Below, in pieces: positions 37,167 to 49,900 of a stretch of 64,000 bases of DNA. This stretch comes from Nematostella vectensis (taxonomy: Eukaryota; Cnidaria; Anthozoa; Actiniaria; Edwardsiidae), in contig NC_064039.1 in the NCBI RefSeq assembly GCF_932526225.1, forward strand, positions 9,318,139 through 9,382,138, read 5' to 3'. Both the position numbers and the translations under genes were made by a program. The notes beneath the pieces are model-generated. The model was not told the DNA's origin, did no database searches, and worked only from the letters and a program-made list of their open reading frames with translations. Position 1 is the first letter of the stretch. Every line of letters begins with the position of its first letter.

Positions 37167-40100
37167 GCCTGAGAAAGAAAGTGTTTTGTTATACATTCAA
37201 ATTCGAACTTTTTCCTAAAAATATTCGTGCAATTAGCTGAGTAACAATAAGAGATATAATCATAAGCATTTCTTTAGATATTTGTCACAATTATCAAAAA
37301 GCGATTATTGTTCCATTTGAAACAAAAGGATTAGGGAAATCCATACCCCTGACGCATTTTCATATTAAATAATAATTTAGAAGTAAACTCATCTGTGTTT
37401 ATTTTGAGATAAATCTATAATTGTGTGTACCTGCAAGAGCGATGTTTTTTTTTTCGATCCAAACGCAGTGGGATTCTTCGGCGCCCGATTACAAGACTAA
37501 TGAAAGAAGGTTAGACACCCTAACAGCCATACCACATAGATGTTTACATAGGGTCAATTCAAACATTGACTAAGTTGAAAGTGTAACATGACATTTAATT
37601 AATTTCGATGCAACATTAGGTGCTTTTAATAAAAAAAACATACTGACACACAACATATACAAGTAACATAAAATGTTTACATAACATGGTTAATACAGAG
37701 CAATATATCAAATGATATAAAACTTAACCATTTTTTCTTTTTACAGGCTAACAAGCAAAAACTGCATATCATACTGCTGTATTTGAGTAAGATTCGGATA
37801 CCATGGAATTAAAAGGAAGAGTGATACAATGTTTGCGATGCATTGGCTGTCATTATTATTTTATCTTGATTTCGTTCGTGGAACAACGTGTAATTATAAA
37901 GAGATGGCTTGAGACGGCATTGTAAAACATTGAAAAGATATTCCCTTTAAAAAAAACTAGCAAATAATCGATGTGGCAATAATATCTTATTGCTAACATG
38001 TCAGGAGTGATTAAAAGGACTAATTACCAAATCTCAGTAAAAAGGTCAAGATTATTGTTTTTGTTATCAAAAGCAAGAAGAAATCGTGAAGTTCAGAGGT
38101 GAAATCACACAGGGTATAATTCTTTATTATATGGCTAAGATAGTACGCGCGATGTGATTGGTAGTCGTGACATTCCCGTATTGCCCTACGAAATGATTTT
38201 CACAATCTGTTTTTTGCAATTTTTTCCACCTTCAAACTGTAAATGGGCGACAGCCAGTCAACAAAAAAAAATAAAAAATACAAGAAACAAAAAGGTCTTA
38301 AAGTTGATAATGGGAGAGGACGAGCACTTGGAGTGAGTCGGGGTTTTATTATCCTCAAGAGATTGAAGAGGAAAAGTTTGACAAGAAGAAAAACTATGAC
38401 GAGCCGGCGAGCGCCACCGATAACCAAGAAATACAAAGCTTATTTATATCGGACAAACAAACAAATCAATAAATAAATGGGTGTAAAGACCCACAAAGTA
38501 TTACATGTTATTTATATATAAAATATTTCCATCAAATCATAAAAGCGATTGGCCTTTTCATTTCAATTCAGAACTTTTGACACAGAGGTTTGTTCTCTAC
38601 ATACTGTCTAGTTTCCGAACTAAACAGCCATTCATGCAGTGAAGACTGAGATCTGAGCTTTCTTTGTTATTATTTGGATCAACTTCACCTATGATAAAAC
38701 CTGTTGTTTCTAAAACGTGCAAATAGGAATAAAATAGCCCGAAAAGTCGTTCAATTACTAATAAATCACGCGTGATACAGAGTCGAAATCAATGATGAAC
38801 GGTGCTCCGATGACCATTCTTTTAACATCTTGGGCTACTAAAAACAACATATTTCTACCTTTTCACTCCAAAGTCTATTTGGTATGTTGTCTTTGGCAGC
38901 GGGCGAGTGTTTCTTGTTTTCCCGCCTTTTTGAAATTGATCGATAAATTAGTCGATATTCGCGGAAGTTGATTTGTTTTCTTGTCATTTTTATTTGAAAA
39001 AGCCATATAATAAACAACCCACTAACCTCGACCGTTCAGGCATACCTGGAAATATCAAACCTTTGTCGAAAAATAATCGTAAAATTTGGAATATAACAGT
39101 AATCTTATTAAGTTTTACTGGTTCAACTTAATAAAAATGCGAAAATCTTTTTCTCGCTTCATCTTGTTTTGACCTTGCCGTAGGCAGGTTTTGTATCTAT
39201 ATCTTTCAAACGTAGCGGCGTTTGTACTTTATTTATTTCTGAATTGGGTCCCCCTAAAAATGACTAATAAAATTCGCAATCAAAATAATTATTGTAGAAA
39301 GAATCAATAGTAAATCCCGAAAGTGCTTAAAAGGCGGTAGTTTATAGTTTTGGCTGTCTTCATAGCCATTATAATGTGTTTTGAAAGTTTGAAGAACTAA
39401 CTATTTGTAACATTTTTATAAGCTGCTAATTATGTTGCATTATTTGCGAGCGTTGTCTTTATCATATGATTGCACAAATTGACACAACGTTTATATGTAC
39501 CTGAATCCCACTAAAATGTAGTTTAAATGCAAAAACTAATTCCTGTTATCTTTTTAAACATATTTCCAATAAGCAATCTATTTGTGTCCGTGTTTAGGCA
39601 CACTTCGTGAATAAGCACAGTAAATTTTCAAACCGCTTCCACTCTTTAGTAGCGAGATCAAAGAACTTCTACTCTATTGTAAAAGTATTTTACAGTGCTT
39701 CATTCCCACCAAAAAAGTTGGTATTTTTCTTAACTCTAATTTACCATAAGGACGGGTCTATTTGAAGCGTTAAATTCACTGCGCCGTTAACTTTCAAACT
39801 ACGCGAACCAAAGTTTGACTCAGATTCAAATACTTGAATTTTCCCGCTGGTAATAACGCCAACTACGTAATTACTACAGCACACGTGAGCATGAGAGTTA
39901 GTTACTAATTTGGCCACTTAAGATTTTTTAAATTCGCTGTCATATATTTTAAATAGGCTTTGGATGCAAACTGTCCGGAATTGGGTACCGTCCGTTATTT
40001 GGGCAACACACTGTAGTTAGTGTGGTACATGTAACATGAGTTTCATAGAAGATAATAAACCATCCAAGTCTACAAGGCGTCATAAAGGTCTTTATGTCTT

Positions 40101-40259
40101 CATTCTTCTGTATATGATGAATTTATGATGACCCAGCCGTGTTCTCTGAGATGAGTATTATCCTGTTCTGTATGTACATTTAACATGCGATTTATAGAAG
40201 ATAATAAACCATCCAACAAGACGTCATAAACGTCTTTATGACGATCCAGTCAAGTCCTC
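37167..40259. other. Interval between vWA-EGF promoter side and the SIKE-like 3' end
   Basis: AT-rich DNA without a supported gene. A 77-codon, highly basic frame (38243-38476) has no domain and unusual composition, and was rejected. Two diverged copies of a segment with GAAGATAATAAACCATCCA lie at 40028-40110 and 40175-40245, just beyond the SIKE-like stop codon. Confidence 0.5.
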
Positions 40260-43200
40260 CTAAGATTCCTCGCCTTGGCTGTCACTATTCTGAGAACACG
40301 CATCTTCTGTAGACGCTGTTGGTATACACTCTTTCTTTTGATCATGATTCGTAATTGCATCAGTAGACCCTGTCAAGATATCTGTTCCATAGCCTTGATC
40401 TGGGTCCTTTATAGTACTTGAACTCCCAGAAGACCCTATAGAAGTAACCGATACTGACACTTTACTCTGACCCTCATCCTCTATAGTACATCTTGCAGAT
40501 ATAGCGGGTCTAGAAGACCCATCATTCTGAACCTGATTTTGACTCTGGAACTTTGTGCTCGAGCCCTTAGTTGATAAGCTCACAGATGTAGGATCTCTAG
40601 TCCCTTTGTGCCCCTTCTTTTCAGCGGTGTGTGTTTCAAGGTCGTTCTGTGTAAGTCCACTTATTCGTAAGAGCTCGCGCAGACCTTGGTTCTCCATTTC
40701 AAGAGCCACCATTTTCTCCTGTTCGTCTTGTATAGCTTGGTCATCTATGGAGATGGCTTTAGCCATGACAGCTGCCATCTCATTAATCTGTTCCACTTTC
40801 GCTTGCAGTTCCTAACACGAACAAGACAACTACATTAGGCGTGGTTACAGGCTACGGAATAGGAGCGTTCCAGGGGGTCGTTTCTCAAAACACCAGACAA
40901 ACAACCAGGAGGTTACCACAAGGTTGGTGAACTGCTCTTTAGCACCCAAAAAAGTATCCTGAAAACTTTGCCAGTATGTAAATAGACCTGGTGATTACCG
41001 GGTTTTTTGAAAAACACCCTAAGGTCAATTTTAAGTGCTATAAGCCTTCCACCCATATTTCACTTTTTTTTTGGCTATTCAGGTTTGTTTTGTATGTCCT
41101 GAATGATATAATGCACAGTCTGCCTGTAAAGACGTATTGCTGATATAGGCCACACAGATGGGGGCAGCTGGGAAGCTTCTACCCCCCCTCCCCCCCCACA
41201 CACACAGATGCACACAAACATAAAAGGTTTGTTCCCTTATTCTTTGCAATTCAGCAATTCCCCCCCCCCCCACCTTCATCAGTGATATTTTTTTCGCTTA
41301 CAGTATGAGCCCCACCCCACCAAAAGCAAATGATGACTGCCAGTAAAAGCTACTACCTGCTGTACCTTGGAGTCATTCAACTGCTTCATACACTCAGAGT
41401 CTACTTTGTTGGCTTTAACCAGGTTGGACACCTAAACAACAAGAACATTAGCTTGCACTCAGAGTCTATTTTGTTGGCTTTAACCAGGTTGGCACTGAAA
41501 CAACAAGAAGATTAGCTTGCACTCAGAGCACTTTTTGCTAACTTTAACCAGGTTGGCACTGAAACAACAAGAACATTAGCTTGCACTCAGAGTCGATTTT
41601 GTTGGCTTTAACCAGGTTGGACACCTAAACAACAAGAACAAGCTTGCACTCAGAGCACTTTTTGCTAACTTTAACCAGGTTGGCACTGAAACAACAAGAA
41701 CAAGCTTGCACTCAGAGCACTTTTTGCTAACTTTAACCAGGTTGGCACTGAAACAACAAGAACAAGCTTGCACTTAGAGCACTTTTTGCTAACTTTAACC
41801 AGGTTGGCACCGAAAAAACAAGAACGAGCTTGCACTCAGAGCACTTTCTGCTAACTTTAACCAGGTTGGCACTGAAACAACAAGAACAAGCTTGCACTCA
41901 GAGCACTTTTCGTTAACTTTAACCAGGTTGGCACCGAAACAACAAGAACAAGCTTGCACTCAGAGCACTTTCTGCTAACTTTAACCAGGTTGGCACTGAA
42001 ACAACAAGAACAAGCTTGCACTCAGAGCACTTTTTGCTAACTTTAACCAGGTTGGCACCGAAACAACAAGAACAAGCTCGCACTCAGAGCACTTTTTGCT
42101 AACTTTAACCAGGTTGGCACTGAAACAACAAGAACAAGCTCGCACTCAGAGCACTTTTTGCTGACTTTAACCAGGTTGGCACTGAAACAATAAGAAGATT
42201 TGCTTGCAATCAGAGTTCAGGTTGGAAACTTTATAACAAGAAAATTAACTTGCAATCAGGGCCTACTTTACTGGCTTTAATCAGGTTGGACTCAAAACAC
42301 AAGAACATTAGCTTGCACAAATGTACTAGCAAGTCTACTTGCTGAAGTGTACTGACAAAGCTTTGAAAGATAAAGGCTCAATTCAGATGGTTTCTTGTTT
42401 TAAATATCAAGCAGTTGTACAGTTTGCACCTGGAGGTGAGTAGGGGCAATTGACTTCAATTTTGTCCTGAAGGGGTGATGGCTTTTTCAGTTTAAGGCTA
42501 AAATCAAATCTCAACACCCTTCCCTGGTTCCATGGGATAACAAGTGCAATAGGATTACTTCTCCCTTGATAATCCTGCCTATAATTGAGCTTAGAAACAG
42601 ATTAGGTTACCTGGTCTCTATACTTTGCCATGATAAGTTCTAGTGCAGATTGATATTCAGCTAGTGATGTTTGAAATTCTATGTTCTCCTGCTGAAGTTC
42701 ACGGATTCTGGCATTTTCTTCATGGCTTCCAAGAATAAGAGTACTCCGTGCGCGATGCTTTGCTATTTCATTCAGTTCTGTAACTTCATCCCGCAACTAA
42801 ATTGATCAAAGAAATAATGCATGATGTTAATTTCTTCTTTATGCATAATACCCTCTTTCATTATCTTGAATAGAGTGTGACACTAGGTGATATAAAAATG
42901 TGAATCTGATATCCTCACTGCCACCAGTGTTGGTATCATTTTTATGATATCATGTGGGGATAACAATTTTCAACCAATGAGCTTTCAGTATTTTTGCAGA
43001 CATCTGAAAGATTTCATATAATAAACAGAACATTAATAGCAACTTACAAATGCAATAGGGGACTTGCGCTAAGAGATTGTGTGACTTTTTGGCTGGCAAA
43101 TGCTGTTTTCATTGTTCTCTGTGATGGGCGCAGTCATTTCTGGGAATATTTTGTTTTAAATTTGCCACCCAAGAAAGTCACGTGATCTTTTAGCGCAAGT

Positions 43201-46200
43201 CCCCTATGTCATCTTCTTGTGCTGGTGCAAATATTATCTATCACTCGTTCGCTCCACTGTTCACTCTGCTAAGCACACTTGTTCAAGATAATATCAACAC
43301 TTGAAAAAAATCTGTAACCATGCAGCCATGTAATATCCTCTATTTAATATCTCCTTGGGTAATTACAATTTTTAATTTTAGCAAGCCCCATAGTCATAGA
43401 AAAGTGGTGTTTTGTGGTAACGATGGGATTCTTGTGTTTTCTGTATGTTCTTTCTCATTGCGTCTCTGATTGGTCCAAAATTGAATGAAATTGAAACACT
43501 GGGAAAACACACAAATATGAACATGGAAAACGGAGCGATTTTGCGAAAAGGAATGTTAACTTTAAAAGGCAAAAGCATTCAAGAAACCCTAGCGTCTGAT
43601 AACTTACAGAACTAAAATTGTTGTTTTCAAATGCTGAATGGGAAACCAAAAGAGCTATTTACTTTAGAAGGACTTGTCGATTAAGTAGCATAGGTTAATA
43701 AATATGGACTCGTCTGAATCTTCCGGAGGAAGTGTTTTACAGGTAAATACAAATGTTTTTATCGGCAGAAAGCTTTCGTTTGTTCTGTTCGCTGTAGAGA
43801 TTGTCAATGCAATTCGTACTACAGAATTTGCCTGTTCTGTTACCTATATTTTTTATTTCATTTTGGATTAAATCACATTTAAACTTGGCCTACTATGTAA
43901 ATAACAGAGGAAAATCCTTACAAGTTTTTGAACTGAATAACATCTGCTCTCAGCCAACCAGGATTGAGGAATTTGTGCATGTATATTATTATTATTATCT
44001 TTATATTATTACTATTTTTGTTATTAAATTTTACTCGATGTAAATTATGCAATTTGGCATTTTCCCTGCAAGATGCAACAATTTCAATATAAATCACAGT
44101 TTGGTTGTTTCACAATATGTAAGTATAAATAACTGCTCTTGCATATCTGTCAATGACTGTACTTTATAGATACGAACAATAAGTGATATATTTTGGGTTC
44201 CGCTTTAGGCATTGCCTGAATAAGCTTATACCTAGTAAGTATATTTCTTACATTCAAATATTGTTTTAGGAAATTCCTCCATTCTGGCCATTAAGTATGT
44301 ACAAAGGCATTCTCAATGAAGAGAATCACAAAAGTATAAGTTCCAAAACATACTAAAATGCCTTAGGATTATTTTTTTTCACTTTCTTTTTGTGTTTGTC
44401 AACTTGTGCTTGGTATTCTTGAATACATTGTACACCCTGTAGTTGCTGCGACGTAGGAGCAGCATGCTAATCTTGACATCGCTTTTTAAAACTCTCTTTC
44501 CTTTCCATTCACGAGCATCCGCGGCAGAATATATGTGGGTGTTTGGTTCGATTTTGGTTTGGGGTCTTGTTCTGCAGCCTCACTTTGAAAAATGAGGCCG
44601 CGAGAGACTAGAACTAAATTTCAGTTTGACAGATTGACAGACGAACAATCAAACATTGTGCCATGTTTTGACATGGGACCCGTGATCTCTCGTACGGTGT
44701 TCGTGGTCAATAAATAAACAAGAGGAGTGCACAAGCAAGATTTTTAGAGCACATTTCAGTAAGTTTGGAAAAATGTTCACTCGTCAGTTACTTGGGACGA
44801 GTTACCACAGCTTTCAAAGAGTGTTGAAGGAGAATTTAATAAAAGTTTCAGACCAATTTTGCCGACTTATGAGCCGGGTCGGAAGCGTACCATTCGTACC
44901 AGCACACGTGCCATGGTCGCGTCCCCCGCAGTCGATTGAGATCTCGACAAAATTGGACACTAAACAAGCAGACCAAGCATCCTAACTCAATGCCTAAATA
45001 CTCTAGCTCACTTGGCTATGGACTGCACGGCATTTGGGAAAACTTATCAGTTCAAAACAATGAACCAATGCCTTCTAGTAATTGCTGAAGAGCATGCAAC
45101 AAATTTTAGCAAACACAAGTGATGCTAAAAGTTGAAAAACAGAAAAGCTAATACTGTAAAACAATCAAAACAGATTATTATATCGTTTTGTTCATAAACC
45201 CAGGCTGTTGTGTTGTTTCAAAAACCAAATAGGACGGGGAGGAAATGGATAAGCAAAAAAAAAATAATAATAATCCCTACCAATCATGACTCTGGATGAA
45301 AAAAATAGAGACTAATATATTGCCAAATTCTCTAACAATTAGCCTACCTTACGTTTATTAGTATTTTTAGCAAAGAAAAACTCAGCGCAATGCGATAAGC
45401 TGCCACCATCTTTGTGTTTGTTTCAAAATGACAGAAACAAGATGAGTAGCAGGGGTAAGACCATGGGCACAAGGAATTCAACATTCCCTAAGATTAAGAT
45501 TGTGCCAGCTATTCAAATCTCAATAACAAAAAAAACGACTAAAGGTAAACCTCTCTTGCTATTATTAAAAATTTCTAGCTTAGCTGCAATCAGCGACAAA
45601 ACTGTTGAAAATTTTAGTTTCAGATGGAGATCTAAATTACGTAGCATAGTGACTTTGATATCTTCCCCTCCCCATCCCAACCCCCTCTCCCCCAAATCAA
45701 TGTTGGATTCTTTTACTGACAGCCCTAGACAGCAACTTTGAATAGGGGGAAGGGGGATGTGAGTAATAAAAAGTTCCCATATTCTAAATTATTTCAGTAA
45801 GACTACTTTTTAGATGTCATTTTCAACAGGTTTTGTCGCTGATTGTGGCTGCATGTATACCATGTAGTGTTGGAACAACACTGAAGCAACTGTATATCAC
45901 TGTCGCAGCATTTCCTTTGTATTAGAAATTTCTAATAGTGTATGCTAAAACACGTCATGTTTCATTATCAAGAAAAATAGTTCGTTACAAGTATATTTAT
46001 TTTCACTGGCATCCAAAATACTGATGGATATATAAAAATTATCGTTAACATGAGGCCGGTTGTATCGAGGCTCTACTCTGTACATATTACTCAAATCAAT
46101 GATCTTGCCTGTTTCACCGCCTCCAACTTGAAGTTCAGAGCGCTGGCGTCCCGAATGAGAGTATCAGCAGAGTTATCGTGCTCTCTTAGCCTGTCCACGA

Positions 46201-46231
46201 GCTTCTTGGCATCCATGAGTAATTGCTCCAT
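40260..46231 (-). CDS. SIKE1: SIKE1/FGFR1OP2 family coiled-coil protein
   Basis: Exons 46231-46109, 42796-42611, 41431-41366 and 40811-40260 (TAG) all join in phase 0 and give 308 residues. The first part matches the family N-terminus (LLMDAKKLVDRLREHD); exon 2 has IRELQQEN and the ALELIMAKYR motif; exon 3 supplies the short segment between the two coiled coils; exon 4 starts with the second coiled coil (INEMAAVMAKAI, LEMENQGLRELL). Vertebrate members are about 200-250 residues; here a Ser/Thr-rich tail of about 130 residues follows. Family members join STRIPAK kinase-phosphatase complexes and, for SIKE1, restrain IKK-epsilon/TBK1; transfer of these roles is inference. Intron 1 has a GC donor (CAG|GCAAGA). 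Confidence 0.93.
41391..42330. repeat. 62-bp tandem array multiplying the exon 3 acceptor of the SIKE-like gene
   Basis: Minus-strand units read TTCTTGTTGTTTCAG, then TGCCAACCTGGTTAAAG and a further 25 nt ending CTCTGAGTGCAAGC. The genuine exon 3 (41431-41366) is the most downstream copy. About 12 further good copies and 2 decayed ones (42181-42330) extend upstream through intron 2. Copies near 41460-41500 and 41580-41630 are closest to the real exon; most others carry a 2-nt shorter start that would break the frame. Confidence 0.95.
43055..43207. mobile_element. MITE in SIKE-like intron 1
   Basis: Ends ATAGGGGACTTGCGCTAA and TTAGCGCAAGTCCCCTAT, with an inner imperfect match around GTGACTTT. 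It is about 153 bp. TA at the ends would fit a mariner-like origin; this is inference. Confidence 0.8.
43704..44356 (+). CDS. Candidate tiny gene nested in SIKE-like intron 1
   Basis: ATG at 43704 starts a 13-codon exon (MDSSESSGGSVLQ) ending at a GTAAAT donor (43743). A second exon begins after a TTGTTTTAG acceptor at 44270 and runs 28 codons (EIPPFWPLSMYKGILNE and 11 more) to TAA at 44354-44356. Both junctions are in phase 0, giving 41 residues on the strand opposite the host gene. Composition is protein-like. The product is not recognised. A further 3' exon is possible if an internal GTATAAG is used as donor. It could equally be chance; evidence is only splice signals plus frame. Confidence 0.3.
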
Positions 46232-46416
46232 CGTGAACTTGATAAATTAATTGACAAAGCAAGTGATTTTACACGTTTAAGATAGCTAAGGAATCACCGA
46301 CCGCTCGCCGCCATTTTTGTCGAATCTATGATTTTCTCTCAAATCTTTTTCCGCTGACCAGTAATGGTGGCTAGATGGATAATATAATGTAAAAATTCAC
46401 AAGTTAATGTAACAAT

Positions 46417-46500
46417 GTCAGGATGGCCGAGCGGTCTAAGGCGCTGCGTTCAGGTCGCAGTCTGGTTCTCCAGGCGTGGGTTCGAATCCCACTTCTGACA
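46417..46500 (+). tRNA. tRNA-Leu (anticodon CAG)
   Basis: 84 nt, intronless. The acceptor stem GTCAGGA pairs with TTCTGAC, with A as discriminator base. The D-arm contains the A box TGGCCGAGCGGT, the anticodon loop is TTCAGGT, a long variable arm follows as expected for a class II tRNA, and the T-arm has the B box GGTTCGAATCC. A run of seven T's starts at 46505, a proper Pol III terminator. CCA is not encoded, as usual for nuclear tRNA genes. It lies between the SIKE-like start (46231) and an antisense frame. Confidence 0.97.
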
Positions 46501-46918
46501 TGACTTTTTTTCGCTTAGATATTTTTTTCGTTTTACGGTCATCCCATTGGATTAGATATTCCTTAGCTTTTATTCCGATCCCTTTGGAGCTCATACCTTG
46601 CGGACTACCGCCTGTTTGAAGATATCTAGCGCTTTCTTTTTCGTCATCCATGATGTATTGACGCACATTCTTCTGCGGTAGACTACATTTACAGGCGTCC
46701 CTAAAGACTTCTGGGTCTCTGACGTTTGTGATGGTGGTTTTCCCCTCTTCTTTTAGTAAGCATTTTAATCGAATTCCCTGCACCAAAACATCTTGAGAAG
46801 GAAGATCTTTACGATTAGAAGATCTTTGTTTTGATTCTACAGCGATACGACATGACAAACCACTTCCGGCACGACCCCCACTTTCTGGTAATTGTTCACA
46901 ATTTTTTTCTACTGGCAT
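46436..46918 (-). CDS. Hypothetical 160-residue frame running antisense into the tRNA gene
   Basis: ATG at 46918 follows an in-frame TAA directly upstream. The frame is charged and of mixed, protein-like composition (for example NVRDPEVFRDACKC, YIMDDEKESARYL), with no domain that I recognise. The last 20 or so codons (from VGFEPTPGEPD) are simply the antisense of tRNA-Leu, so the annotated end is doubtful: a real gene would need a splice donor before 46500, and none is clear. It is either a single-exon orphan or a chance frame. Confidence 0.3.
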   Translation of the reverse strand: MPVEKNCEQLPESGGRAGSGLSCRIAVESKQRSSNRKDLPSQDVLVQGIRLKCLLKEEGKTTITNVRDPEVFRDACKCSLPQKNVRQYIMDDEKESARYLQTGGSPQGMSSKGIGIKAKEYLIQWDDRKTKKISKRKKVMSEVGFEPTPGEPDCDLNAAP

Positions 46919-49900
46919 TTACCCATGCATAGGCTAATGTGCACATGGAGAGAAAGTCTATAGGGCTGAAGGACCAAGGCGTGTGTTTAGAAGTAACCGT
47001 TAGGACGCCTCTTAGTACCAAGGAAACAAGTGTTTAGTGAGAGAATCACTTAATAATTATTAAAAGACATTGGAAGGTAAGTAAGATGCTTGAGAAATTT
47101 GCATGAGGCGTTGTAAATTAATTGTGAATGCTGTTTATGTTCCACTGATAGCCTGCCGGTAGAAACAATGTTTCTCATTTCGTGTTCACTTTTGACTTCC
47201 CGCCTTTTTAATTTTCATATATCATAATGCTCTACATCGTTTTTTCTATAGACGTCAGAAAATCAAACTGCAGCGCAACTACAGAGAAGAGTTAGTACGA
47301 CCTTCGTAGATTTAAACATCACTAAAAATTCCATTGTGTTTAAGATTTGATTACCATTTATGTGAGAATTCATGGATTGTAATTGAGCCGTGCCATCTGC
47401 GCGCAGGATTGTTCTACAGGAATTTAATGAGAGAATAACTAAGCGATTACGGCCAACATAACTCAGGAGGATGAAGAGGTGAAGAGAAGCACTTGGATCG
47501 TGGATTGACGCATCATATCAAGACTGATGCTCGCCACATCACAAGGATATGAGTTGCGGTTAATATTTAATGAAAGGCAAGTGCGACCTATTTACATTGT
47601 CCTTCGTCATACACTGTCCTTGAGTGCTATACCAGGCTATATAAGTTATGCTAATATACCCAGTGAGAGAGCTGGAAATAAAACACCACAAGTAGTCAAG
47701 ATTTCGAAACAGCATCTTTAATAAGATTCACCAGGCTTTTGTATATCCGATAAGGGGGGTAAGAGAGCTCTGGATAGCTCATAAAAACACTTGTCGAAAA
47801 CTCGTACCTCTGATTACTCAAGAATGCTTGTGTCAAGTTTGTAAAACACTGCGCTCTCCCACAACGGATACGGAAGGTGAATTATTTATTTGATCTTCGA
47901 GATATTGTAATGTACGGATGTTACTCTAGTTGTGTCGGCGGTTTGTATTCGTACGTCAGAACCGCTGACCGCGAATTCTTTTTTGCATGCAGTTCTTGGA
48001 GTTTTTAACCTACGAATTGTTAAAACGGAAAGAAGACTTAGTTTTCGTGTTAGGCAGAAGTTTACTATGTTATCAGTTACGTTATCAGTTACCGTGCCTT
48101 TGAAGTATATCTATTTTGGCCTCCGGATAACGTGAATTTTCGTAAAAAAAAATGTGCGAAGCCTGAACAAAATACATCAGTTTTGTTTAGTTTTGTCTGA
48201 AAAGCAAAGTACAGCGTACAAAACGATTTATTTGAACATTACAAGACTCCTTGTAATGAGGAAGAAGAAGAAGATAACACAATATCCTCGTTTCCTGTTC
48301 CATTCGATGTAGATAAGAACCGGAAGCAGACGGTAAACAGCCAGTAAGACAGTAAAGAACCTTCAGGCGTTTAAATCTACTAGAAACCGCAATGTTGATG
48401 TTCAAATTTGACAATAAACAACTACCAAACATTTGACAAAATACTTATACAAAATAACACAAGAATACAATCCATAATCACAGTACCAGGAACTCATGTG
48501 ATTATCGACCATCTCTACGAAAAACTTGAAGAAGTCAATTCTTCATCTCTTACTGGGGTCCGAAAGTCTGGAGCAGCTTAAGTCCAAACATAAAATTGTC
48601 AAAATCCTTACAACAATTTAAAAGAGCTCTCAAAGATAGTATCATTTCAGGGAAGCAGCATTTCATTTCCACATGATTATTTTAATGTTAAAAAACATTT
48701 ATGCAATTACTTCATCGACCACTTGTATAAGTAACATATCCTTTCTCATATGCATGCAATATTTTTGAGACAAAGGGGTCTACTGACTATAAGCATTTTG
48801 CTTTTAAGTAGAATCCTCGTCATCAATATGATAAGGTACCAATGTAAGAATCACTATTCGTTGATGAAATAAACTTGATTGATTGATTAAGTTTTGACTT
48901 TGATACCTGATATCTGGTTCTTTAATAAAGGGTGATCTCTAACGAATTACTGATTGGATATGGAGTCATTACTGTACTCTAAGTCTATCATCTGGTAATA
49001 GTCCACTTATTGCCGTTTTTTTAGCGATAAGTGACCGATTAAAAATTCAAAATATCAGAGTTCGCGTCTAGACCCCTAAAGTCAACAATCAACAAAACAA
49101 GGCGATTCGCTCAGATTTCATGAAATATGGAGGTATCTGCCCTTAAAGGGCACAGGTCTTTAAAAAAACTAGCCTAAAACACTCATTTCCTGACGTCCCT
49201 TTACCTCCAAACATGACCAGCCTCTCGCTCCTTGCGTTCCTTTTACTTGCTTTGCCCCTTATTTACCCTTTTCCTTCTAGGCTCCCTGTTTGCAATGCAG
49301 TAAAAGTATAGTCAAATCCCTAATAGGATTTTGCGCTCATTTGGAGTTGTGTTATTAGGAGTAATGACAAACAAGTATTTCATGTCTGAAACTGTTGAAG
49401 AATTTAAGGATTGAAGTTATTGTCCAAGGAATAATGATTTGGTGATTCTTACATTTTAGTAGAGGCCTAGGGGTATTTAGATTTTTTCCTAAGTGATGGC
49501 GCGTCTTTCGTCAAAAAGCAAAAACTGGGATGGGAGGGTTGGAGTTGGTAAATGCTAGGTTTCAAAATCACCATGGTAGTGGTGGAAAACAAGGGTGGGG
49601 CTTAAAGAATATCTTTCTTCCACTCCTTTGTTATTGTTAACAATTAAAAATACAGCAGTTCATTAGCAAGAAAACTTCAAAATATCCATCAACGATTGAA
49701 GTCTGGATACTTTATCAATTATATTTGATTAAAAAATTCTCAGTTACTTGCTTAAATTAGCCGATGGAAATGGATGCTTTGAGTCACTCAGTGTTGTTCA
49801 GAAGCACAAAATGGCGGTTTGATTGGCCTTCTTTAAGGGGGGGTGGATAGGGGTATGTAAATCCGCCGATCCGCTACATTTTTGGGGCAAATCCTTGGAT

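Noticed and set aside
38243-38476. 77-codon, highly basic frame
   Set aside because: It is a Lys/Arg-rich frame in A-rich DNA with no domain, splice signals or partner exons.
49214-49312. 32-codon frame with a hydrophobic, signal-like start
   Set aside because: Short, ends in a stop, no downstream exon or cysteine pattern; composition follows a local pyrimidine-rich stretch.
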